Shown one piece after another: positions 24,909-32,746 of a DNA stretch of 37,745 bases. The notes under the pieces are model-generated. The model ran no database searches and had not been told where the DNA came from. It saw only the letters and a program-made list of their open reading frames with translations. Where the stretch lies: positions 1-37,745 of the forward strand of contig DUQV01000107.1 of the NCBI GenBank assembly GCA_012837605.1. The letters are read 5' to 3'. Each line of letters begins with the position of its first letter. Position 1 is the first letter of the stretch. This DNA comes from Clostridiales bacterium. GTDB lineage: Bacteria; Bacillota; Clostridia; Lachnospirales; Lachnospiraceae. Position numbers and translations under genes: made by a program.

Positions 24909-25403
24909 ATGAATATTATTGTAGCTGCAGATATGAACTGGGCAATTGGATATAAGAACAAGCTTTTGGTCAGAATACCGGCAGATCATCGATTCTTTAA
25001 AAAAACCACCTTACATAAAGCAGTAATTATGGGAAGGAAGACATTGGAGAGCTTACCCGGAGGACTGCCATTAAAGGATCGGTTAAACGTAATAATTACA
25101 TCCAATCCCGATTTTGAGGTAAAGGATGCTGTTGTAGTTAACAGTATTGAGAAAGCACTGGAAGCAGTAAAGGATTATGACAGCAATGACGTGTATGTAA
25201 TCGGTGGTGAAAGCATATACCGCCAGATGCTGCCTTATTGTGATACTGCGTATGTGACGAAGATTGACTATGCTTATAACGCAGATGTATATTTTCCTAA
25301 TCTGGATGAGATGGAGGATTGGCATGTAACAGAGGTATCAGATGAACAGACTTATCATGACTTGATTTATTTCTTTTATAAATATGAAAGAAAAAATCAT
25401 TAA
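24909..25403 (+). CDS. folA: Dihydrofolate reductase
   Basis: Regenerates tetrahydrofolate with NADPH; 164 aa, normal length. W11 and the flexible loop (MNWAIGYKNKL), catalytic acid D26 in IPADHRFFK, NADPH-binding MGRKTLESLP (41-50), LKDRLNVIIT, and VIGGESIY (97-104) are all present. ATG 24909 has GAGGG about eight bases upstream; an in-frame GTG nine bases earlier overlaps that site. It is likely co-transcribed with thyA. Confidence 0.94.
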   Translation: MNIIVAADMNWAIGYKNKLLVRIPADHRFFKKTTLHKAVIMGRKTLESLPGGLPLKDRLNVIITSNPDFEVKDAVVVNSIEKALEAVKDYDSNDVYVIGGESIYRQMLPYCDTAYVTKIDYAYNADVYFPNLDEMEDWHVTEVSDEQTYHDLIYFFYKYERKNH

Positions 25404-25448
25404 TAAGCTTGAAAAAACCATTAAAAAGGAATATTATAGATAAAACCA

Positions 25449-25496
25449 CTAATCAGAGCATACGGTTGGCAAAGCTGTTCGTGGGTATATGATTAG
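25449..25496 (+). other. Inverted-repeat hairpin in the ilvE leader region
   Basis: CTAATCA (25449-25455) pairs with TGATTAG (25490-25496), and an inner ATAC/GTAT can extend the stem. There is no T tract and no match I know to a T-box or leucine leader. The 141-base gap before ilvE otherwise shows nothing clear. Confidence 0.35.
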
Positions 25497-25544
25497 CATA
25501 TGAAGCTCATATATTAGATATTAACATGAAAGAAGGATAAGAAA

Positions 25545-26615
25545 ATGTTGGACATTAAAATTGAATTTAATTCTAATCCAAAGAAATTGCCAGATAAGGA
25601 TGATCCGTTGAAATTTGGTACAATATTCACAGACCATATGTTTATTATGGATTATACCTTAGGACAAGGCTGGCATGATGCCAGAATAATTCCGTACCAA
25701 CCCATATGTCTGGATCCTTCTGCCATGGTATTTCACTATGGTCAGGAAATGTTTGAGGGACTAAAGGCATATAAAACAAAGGATGGAAGAATACTGTTAT
25801 TCCGTCCGGATATGAATGCGAGGCGCACAAACAGAACCTGTAAGATACTATGCATGCCCGAAATTCCTGAGGAGGATTTCGTACAGGCAATTATGGAGCT
25901 GGTCAAAATAGATAAGGAGTGGATACCAACAAAGAAGGGTACATCCCTTTATATCAGACCGTTTATTATTGCGACTGATCCGTTTCTTGGTGTAAGACCG
26001 TCGAATATGTATAAGTTTATTATCATCCTGTCACCTGTAGGACCTTATTATCCGGAAGGATTGGATCCGGTTAAGATCTGGATTGAGGATACTTATGTCA
26101 GGGCTGTCAAGGGAGGTATAGGTGAAGCCAAAGCCGGAGGCAACTATGCAGCATCACTCAGAGCCCAGGTAAAAGCTCATGAAGAAGGATATTCTCAGGT
26201 GCTGTGGCTGGATGGTGTTCATAGAAAGTATATAGAAGAAGTCGGTGCGATGAATATATTCTTTAAAATAAATGGAGCAGTTGTTACACCTATGTTAAAT
26301 GGAAGCATACTTCCAGGTATAACAAGAGATTCCGTTATTAGACTGTGTAAGGACTGGGGATACGAGGTTCAGGAGAGATTAATATCTATTGACGAAGTAT
26401 ATGATGCACATCAAAAGGGATTGCTTGAAGAGGTTTTCGGGACAGGTACGGCAGCAGTTATATCTCCTGTCGGTCATCTCCGTTGGGGAGATCATGTTAT
26501 GCAGATTAATGATGGCGGTATAGGTAAGTTAAGTCAGAAACTGTATGACAATCTTACCGGGATCCAACTCGGTGATGTTCCGGATATCTATGATTGGACA
26601 GTAGAAGTTAAGTAG
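25545..26615 (+). CDS. ilvE: Branched-chain-amino-acid aminotransferase
   Basis: A PLP-dependent enzyme of fold type IV that transfers the amino group between glutamate and the keto acids of leucine, isoleucine and valine; 356 aa, the long BCAT form. The PLP lysine is K228 in LDGVHRKYIEEVGAMN. Also visible are FHYGQEMFEGLKAY (63-76), GGNYAASL and FGTGTAAVISPV, which binds cofactor phosphate. RBS AAGGA precedes the ATG. No other branched-chain biosynthesis genes are adjacent. Confidence 0.95.
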   Translation: MLDIKIEFNSNPKKLPDKDDPLKFGTIFTDHMFIMDYTLGQGWHDARIIPYQPICLDPSAMVFHYGQEMFEGLKAYKTKDGRILLFRPDMNARRTNRTCKILCMPEIPEEDFVQAIMELVKIDKEWIPTKKGTSLYIRPFIIATDPFLGVRPSNMYKFIIILSPVGPYYPEGLDPVKIWIEDTYVRAVKGGIGEAKAGGNYAASLRAQVKAHEEGYSQVLWLDGVHRKYIEEVGAMNIFFKINGAVVTPMLNGSILPGITRDSVIRLCKDWGYEVQERLISIDEVYDAHQKGLLEEVFGTGTAAVISPVGHLRWGDHVMQINDGGIGKLSQKLYDNLTGIQLGDVPDIYDWTVEVK

Positions 26616-26662
26616 TACTTGATAAGTTAATTTGTAATAACAGGAAAGGTACGGGTGTTGTA

Positions 26663-27160
26663 ATGAATCATTTATATGCGGAAACAGTAGTGAAAAGAAA
26701 AGATACGGCTGCCACTATTGGACTCAGGATATTAATGATCTTTGGGGTATTGATAAGCTTGTTTATGATATTACTTGGTCAGCTATTCAGTTTTTTAGGA
26801 ATAATTATTATTCTATTAGTGTTTTTCTTCTACCCAAGATTAAACGTGGAATATGAGTATGTATTTGTAGACGGACAGTTGGATTTTGATAAAATCATGG
26901 GTAAAGCAAAACGCAAGACTATGCTTCGAATAGACTTTGAGCAGGTTGAAATAATGGCTCCATATAATTCCCATGCTTTAGACAGTTATAATAACATCCA
27001 ACTGGAGCAGAAGGATTTCTCGTCTTTGAGTAAAGACAGTAAGCCCTATGCTATCATAGTCAGCAAAGATAATAAGAAAATGAAGATACTTTTTGAACCA
27101 AGTGAGAAGATGCTTGCAATGATTAAACAAAAGAGTGCTAGGAAAGTTGTCACATATTAA
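26663..27160 (+). CDS. Small membrane protein of unknown function
   Basis: A 165-aa protein with two adjoining hydrophobic segments (about 20-57, separated near GQLF), then a soluble domain of about 105 residues (YEYVFVDGQLDFDKIMGKAKRK, LFEPSEKMLAMI) that looks beta-rich, somewhat like bacterial PH-type domains. I believe similar proteins are common in Lachnospiraceae (a DUF6106-like family), but I could not check. It follows ilvE by 47 bases and may be co-transcribed. A terminator follows. Confidence 0.75.
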   Translation: MNHLYAETVVKRKDTAATIGLRILMIFGVLISLFMILLGQLFSFLGIIIILLVFFFYPRLNVEYEYVFVDGQLDFDKIMGKAKRKTMLRIDFEQVEIMAPYNSHALDSYNNIQLEQKDFSSLSKDSKPYAIIVSKDNKKMKILFEPSEKMLAMIKQKSARKVVTY

Positions 27161-27168
27161 ATATAATG

Positions 27169-27213
27169 AGGCTGTTGCAGGTTTTATAGTTTGCAAAAGC
27201 CTTATATTTTTGT
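27169..27213 (+). terminator. Terminator after the small membrane protein gene
   Basis: An 11-bp stem with one mismatch (27169-27179 AGGCTGTTGCA with 27192-27202 TGCAAAAGCCT), then TATATTTTTG. Confidence 0.75.
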
Positions 27214-27246
27214 TCCTATTAGGATGAGATTTGGTTTTTTTTAATG

Positions 27247-27275
27247 TTGACAATACTCGGATAATTAGATATACT
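27247..27275 (+). promoter_or_regulatory. Consensus promoter for guaB
   Basis: Perfect TTGACA (27247-27252), 17-base spacer, TATACT (27270-27275). The start near 27282 gives a leader of about 74 bases. I see no purine riboswitch fold in it. Confidence 0.75.
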
Positions 27276-27316
27276 TTTAAAAATATTTATTGGGAAACTA
27301 TCCCTGATGCATATGA

Positions 27317-28810
<1,494 letters not shown>

Positions 28811-28842
28811 ATAAAGTCGGTTTTTCCTGTACATTAAGAAGA

Positions 28843-28904
28843 TTCCAAGGTATGGATAATAACTTCGGTAAATTTAAGCCCGAATGAATATCCATATCTT
28901 GGAA
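28843..28904. terminator. Long hairpin between convergent guaB and dCMP deaminase genes
   Basis: A 16-bp stem (28843-28858 with 28889-28904; one G-T wobble) plus an inner 5-bp stem TTCGG/CCGAA (28864-28868 with 28880-28884). T-rich but not pure T tracts follow on both strands. It probably works as a bidirectional terminator, though it is longer than the usual one. Confidence 0.6.
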
Positions 28905-28939
28905 TTTATTATATTATGTATTGATAATACTTAACCTTT

Positions 28940-28958
28940 ATGTGAACTGTGTTCACAT
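28940..28958. promoter_or_regulatory. Operator-like palindrome ATGTGAAC-TGT-GTTCACAT
   Basis: A perfect 8+3+8 palindrome. It resembles a CRP/FNR-type or GntR-type site (TGTGA-N7-TCACA) but lies downstream of both flanking genes, so no promoter is in an obvious position to be controlled. Confidence 0.4.
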
Positions 28959-28999
28959 TATGGCAAGACGTAATAATATACTTATATATTTATTGCCTT

Positions 29000-29479
29000 T
29001 TATAATGAAAGAGTTATATCTCTTCCGATAGGAGTATATTTCCTATAGATTACTCCGGCAGCATCCAACATTCTCTTTGAAGCAATAACTGTATCGGTAT
29101 CGGCATATTTATCACTCTTATAGATTATTTCCTTAATCCCCTTCTGTATGATTGCTTTCGTACATTCATTACATGGAAACAGGGTGATATATATCTTTGC
29201 ACCTTTCATATTCCCTCCTGTATAATTCAGGATAGCATTAAGCTCCGCATGACATACATATAAATATTTGGTATTCAGAGCGTCTCCTTCCCTGTTCCAC
29301 GGGAATTCATCATCCGAGCATCCAATAGGCATTCCATTATATCCGACGGAGAGAATTTTATTATCCTTACTGACAATACAAGCACCTACTCTTGTATTAG
29401 GGTCCTTGCTGCGCTCTGTTGATAAAAGAGCAATACCCATAAAATATTCATCCCAGTTGATATAGTCTTTTCTTTTCAT
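29000..29479 (-). CDS. dCMP deaminase (ComEB-like)
   Basis: A zinc enzyme converting dCMP to dUMP, the substrate of ThyA; 159 aa. The signature is complete: H77-A-E79 in VCHAELNAIL, and C103xxC106 in FPCNECTKAI. The glycine-rich start NTRVGACIVSKDNKILSVGYNGMP fits the deoxycytidylate deaminase group. AAGGAG is eight bases upstream of the ATG on the minus strand. A short open frame that looks like a broken pyruvate kinase start overlaps its 5' end, so its translation may be coupled to that remnant. Confidence 0.93.
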   Translation of the reverse strand: MKRKDYINWDEYFMGIALLSTERSKDPNTRVGACIVSKDNKILSVGYNGMPIGCSDDEFPWNREGDALNTKYLYVCHAELNAILNYTGGNMKGAKIYITLFPCNECTKAIIQKGIKEIIYKSDKYADTDTVIASKRMLDAAGVIYRKYTPIGRDITLSL

Positions 29480-29594
29480 AAGCCGGACTCCTTATCTTTA
29501 TTGCAACATCCATTCCTAGGCATATCATTTCCCTAATAATTTCGTCATTATCGGTTGAGGGACCCAAGGTGCAAATAATTTTTGTTTTTCTCAT
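29448..29594 (-). pseudogene. pyk: Truncated 5' end of a pyruvate kinase gene
   Basis: A 48-codon frame beginning MRKTKIICTLGPSTD...REMICLGMDVA. These 31 residues (29502-29594) closely follow the N-terminus of pyruvate kinase (MRKTKI.CT.GP....E.L..L...GM.VARFNFSHG). The frame then diverges abruptly, missing RFNFSHG and all the catalytic domain, exactly where the ribosome binding site of the dCMP deaminase gene begins. GGAG with a 6-base spacer precedes the ATG, so it may still be translated as a leader peptide ending inside the deaminase gene (TGA 29450-29448). The family match is by recognition, not by a search. Confidence 0.7.
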
Positions 29595-29657
29595 TTTTTT
29601 CTCCATTTCCATAATATATAAGCTTATATTTTCACTATCTGACGCTATTATTATTAT

Positions 29658-30338
29658 TTATATTTTAATTCCTCGAATCTTGCGGTATTTTATTCCCGAA
29701 TGCTTTTTTAAATGCAGATATACTAAATACATAACCAAGCTGCCCAGCAGTATGACTGCTATAATAAGTATAGCACAGTGCAGGAAAAAAGCAGAGGGCA
29801 GGATGTTTATCACCGGATCGGTTATAGGATCAAAAAGCCAGTAATCATTATCGAAAAACAATCTATGGAATATCAAAAAGGTAGTGTCAAAATCTATTGA
29901 CACTAATAATCCTGCAATTACCGGAAGTATTACAGCGGTTATTGATGATACTGCCAGATAATTAAAATCTCTTTTGCGGGATTTATAGATGATTATTGCC
30001 GTTGCTGCAATTAATGAAACGGCACTGAGTAAATAAAAATAAATAAAAATTTCCTTTACCTCTTTGAAATGCTGAATGCCTGATGATGATGCTTCCAGCG
30101 AGGGGAAGATAAGATCGCCCTTATAAAAGGGAGAAGAGTAATCAATCAATGCATTATAGTTTTCAATAATGATTTCTTTAGGATATCCGGATATTTCGGG
30201 TATATTAAGCAGCTTCACATCGAGGTAATATAACGGTCTGAAATTAACAGTAAAAACTACTCCCAAAGATAAGAATAAGATGGTAAATACGAATCCGATG
30301 AATAAGTCAGATATTTTAAAGCGTCTTATCCTTCTCAT
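29658..30338 (-). CDS. TIGR01906-like (DUF1461) integral membrane protein
   Basis: A 226-aa protein with four or more membrane segments: about 12-33, 100-120, 128-150 and 190-212. The segment FHRLFFDNDYWLFDP followed by DPVINILPSAFF is the hallmark pattern of this uncharacterised Firmicute family (TIGR01906, from memory). ATG 30338 has AAGGAG six bases upstream; longer versions starting up to 54 bases earlier lack a site. It is divergent from purH, and its stop is 51-63 bases from the pyruvate kinase remnant. Function unknown. Confidence 0.82.
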   Translation of the reverse strand: MRRIRRFKISDLFIGFVFTILFLSLGVVFTVNFRPLYYLDVKLLNIPEISGYPKEIIIENYNALIDYSSPFYKGDLIFPSLEASSSGIQHFKEVKEIFIYFYLLSAVSLIAATAIIIYKSRKRDFNYLAVSSITAVILPVIAGLLVSIDFDTTFLIFHRLFFDNDYWLFDPITDPVINILPSAFFLHCAILIIAVILLGSLVMYLVYLHLKKHSGIKYRKIRGIKI

Positions 30339-30513
30339 ATCCTTCTCCTTCAGTTTATTTTCATAGGAATTATAGTATATTTTCAGGGGCATTGCAACCG
30401 CAAACAGACTTTAGTGATAAGCGTATATAATAAGAATGATTAGAAATAATGAATTGTATTTACAAATTAGGTGGGTTAATATTTTATTAGAATATAAAAA
30501 GAGGAGTGTTGTC

Positions 30514-32067
30514 ATGAGAGCGTTAATTAGTGTGTCGGATAAAAGCGGAATTGTTGAGCTTGCAAAGGAACTGGTGTCTCTGGGAATTGAGATTATATCT
30601 ACCGGCGGAACTTATAAAATGTTAAAGGGAGCTGATATACCGGCCGTTGAGGTATCGGAACTGACGGGTTTTCCGGAATGCTTGGACGGGCGTGTAAAGA
30701 CTCTTCATCCGGTGGTGCATGCAGGATTACTGGCAATCAGAAGCAATCCTTCTCACATGAAACAGCTTGCTGACCTGAATATAGAACCTATTGACTTAGT
30801 AATAGTAAACCTCTATCCATTTAAAGCTACTATTCTTAAGGATGGAGTAACAAGAGCCGAGGCAATAGAGAATATTGATATCGGAGGACCTACCATGCTT
30901 CGCTCGGCTGCAAAGAATTATCAGGATGTTGCGGTTGTTGTAGATCCAAAGGATTATGAAAAGGTATTGTCTGAGCTTAAGGAATATAAGGAGGTAACCT
31001 TAGATACCAAGCTCTATTTGATGCATAAGGTATTTATGCATACATCAGCATATGATGCTCTGATTGCAGAATATCTGAAGAAGGAGCGAAATGATACCTC
31101 CTTACCGGATACTTTGACAATGACCTTTGAAAAGGTACAGGACATGAGATATGGTGAGAATCCACACCAGAGTGCCGCATTTTACGGAGAGATAGGCAAG
31201 AGGAAAGGTTCTATCAGGGATGCCGTACAACTGAATGGAAAGGATTTATCATTTAATAATATTAACGACACAAACGGTGCCCTTGAGCTGCTCAAGGAAT
31301 TTAAGGAGCCTACTGTTGTTGCCTGTAAGCATGGAAATCCTTGTGGAGTCGGCAGTGCGGACAATATTAATGATGCTTGGACGAAAGCCTTCGCTGCGGA
31401 CAAGGTATCAATCTTTGGAGGAATTGTAGTACTAAACCGTGAGGTAACTCTTCAGATTGCTAAAGAGATGAATGATATATTCTTGGAGGTCGTGGTTGCA
31501 CCTTCATATGAAGAGGAAGCACTTAAACTGCTTCAAACAAAAAAGAACGTCAGAGTACTGCAGCTGGCTGACATAGACAAACCTCATGATGAGAATGCTT
31601 ACGATCTTAAGAAAGTAAACGGTGGACTTATAGTCCAAACAATAGACAGCAAGCTTCTTGAAGAGAAGGATCTTAAGGTGGTGACAGACCGTGCTCCTTC
31701 CGAGAAGGAAATGGAGGATCTGCTCTTTGCATGGAGAGTTGTTAAATTCGTTAAATCTAACGGTATAGCTCTTGCGAAAGACAAGCAGACAGTAGGAATC
31801 GGACCGGGGCAGGTCAACAGAGTATGGGCTACTAAGCAGGCAATCGAGCATGCTGCGGAATTAATAAATCCCGATGCAACAAAAGGTGCTGTTCTGGCTT
31901 CCGATGCATTCTTCCCCTTTGATGACTGCGTAGAAGCCGCACACCAAGCCGGGATCACAGCCATTATTCAACCGGGCGGCTCCATCAGAGACGCAGATTC
32001 CATCAAAAAGTGTAATGAGTACGGAATAGCCATGGTATTTACGGGCATGAGACACTTCAAACATTAG
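30514..32067 (+). CDS. purH: Bifunctional AICAR formyltransferase / IMP cyclohydrolase
   Basis: Catalyses the last two steps of IMP synthesis; 517 aa, normal length. The N-terminal cyclohydrolase (MGS-like) domain has [15 protein letters not shown] and DGRVKTLHP (58-66). The C-terminal transformylase has [10 protein letters not shown] (212-221), [10 protein letters not shown] (241-250) and the catalytic K272-H273 in [14 protein letters not shown] 30514 follows AGGAG by seven bases; an in-frame ATG 78 bases upstream has no support. It stands alone here rather than in a purine operon. The 121-base gap before it has only a TATAAT-like box at 30426-30431. Confidence 0.97.
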   Translation: MRALISVSDKSGIVELAKELVSLGIEIISTGGTYKMLKGADIPAVEVSELTGFPECLDGRVKTLHPVVHAGLLAIRSNPSHMKQLADLNIEPIDLVIVNLYPFKATILKDGVTRAEAIENIDIGGPTMLRSAAKNYQDVAVVVDPKDYEKVLSELKEYKEVTLDTKLYLMHKVFMHTSAYDALIAEYLKKERNDTSLPDTLTMTFEKVQDMRYGENPHQSAAFYGEIGKRKGSIRDAVQLNGKDLSFNNINDTNGALELLKEFKEPTVVACKHGNPCGVGSADNINDAWTKAFAADKVSIFGGIVVLNREVTLQIAKEMNDIFLEVVVAPSYEEEALKLLQTKKNVRVLQLADIDKPHDENAYDLKKVNGGLIVQTIDSKLLEEKDLKVVTDRAPSEKEMEDLLFAWRVVKFVKSNGIALAKDKQTVGIGPGQVNRVWATKQAIEHAAELINPDATKGAVLASDAFFPFDDCVEAAHQAGITAIIQPGGSIRDADSIKKCNEYGIAMVFTGMRHFKH

Positions 32068-32077
32068 CTTGTTAACA

Positions 32078-32139
32078 GTGCCTGTCACCATTACGAAAAT
32101 GTTAACTACATGTAATATTTTTGTAACGGTGACAGGCAC
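32078..32139. repeat. Palindromic element with GTGCCTGTCACC arms after purH
   Basis: A 27-base inverted repeat (32078-32104 with 32113-32139) around an 8-base loop, with only one mismatch and two G-T wobbles. The GTGCCTGTCACC / GGTGACAGGCAC ends resemble the intergenic palindromes linked to REP-associated Y1 transposases in many bacteria, as I recall them. The word CACCATTAC recurs just outside the right arm (32138-32145 region). There is no coding content. It sits directly ahead of the purH terminator. Confidence 0.7.
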
Positions 32140-32146
32140 CATTACA

Positions 32147-32185
32147 AAACGGTGTCAGATTGATATCTGACACCGTTTGTTTTGT
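32147..32185. terminator. Bidirectional terminator between purH and the cold-shock gene
   Basis: A 14-bp perfect stem (32147-32160 AAACGGTGTCAGAT with 32165-32178 ATCTGACACCGTTT) and a 4-base loop. T-rich sequence follows on the + strand (GTTTTGTT), and on the minus strand the stem ends in TTTT. It serves both purH and the convergent cold-shock gene. Confidence 0.85.
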
Positions 32186-32241
32186 TACAACCCGCCCTTA
32201 AATATGTTTACATATATATAAACAATACATTAAGTATTCGA

Positions 32242-32442
32242 TTATAACTTGGTTACGTTAGCAGCCTGAGGACCTTTCTCGCCTTCGACTACTTCAAATT
32301 CAACATGGTCACCTTCTTCAAGTACCTTGAAGCCATCCATAAGTAATGCGGAAAAGTGTACAAACACATCATTTCCTTCCTCGTCGCACAAAAAGCCAAA
32401 CCCCTTTTTTGCATTAAACCATTTTACGGTTCCCTTTTTCAT
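32242..32442 (-). CDS. Cold-shock domain protein (CspA family)
   Basis: A 66-aa single OB-fold that binds single-stranded RNA and acts as an RNA chaperone. RNP1 KGFGFL (13-18) and RNP2 VFVHFS (26-31) are intact, and the ends [14 protein letters not shown] and [10 protein letters not shown] are canonical. AGGAGG precedes the ATG by eight bases. A promoter with a 55-base leader lies upstream on the minus strand. Confidence 0.97.
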   Translation of the reverse strand: MKKGTVKWFNAKKGFGFLCDEEGNDVFVHFSALLMDGFKVLEEGDHVEFEVVEGEKGPQAANVTKL

Positions 32443-32486
32443 AAAAAATGCCTCCTAAAACTAAATAAAATAAAATAAATAATATC

Positions 32487-32506
32487 AATTACCATATTCG
32501 GTAATT
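32487..32506. promoter_or_regulatory. Inverted repeat overlapping the cold-shock gene start site
   Basis: AATTACC (32487-32493) and GGTAATT (32500-32506) around six bases. It covers the -10 edge and the predicted transcript start, so it could be an operator or a 5'-end hairpin affecting temperature response. Confidence 0.4.
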
Positions 32507-32531
32507 ATAGACTAAACTTATCACATGTCTA
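32504..32531 (-). promoter_or_regulatory. Candidate promoter for the cold-shock gene
   Basis: On the minus strand: TAGACA (32531-32526), 16-base spacer, perfect TATAAT (32509-32504). The rest of the roughly 300-base gap up to the M16C gene (32443-32746) is AT-rich and shows no other clear element. Confidence 0.5.
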
Positions 32532-32746
32532 TTAAAAAGTCAAACCTTCTTTGTTGCTATTTGTAATATTTTATTAATATTTATAATATAATTTGGCTTT
32601 CGATATGATGTAATTTTTGAGTATATTAAATGACAAATAAAGCAATATATGTTATTATGAATAAGCAATTATAAGAATAAGATATACTTATAATATTGTA
32701 TTTCTGAAGCAATGAAATATTTCTATTTTATAACGGAGGAAAATGG

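Noticed and set aside
25404-25544. T-box or amino-acid leader ahead of ilvE
   Set aside because: The region is only 141 bases, without a T-box core sequence, leader peptide with branched-chain codons or terminator. Only one modest hairpin is seen.
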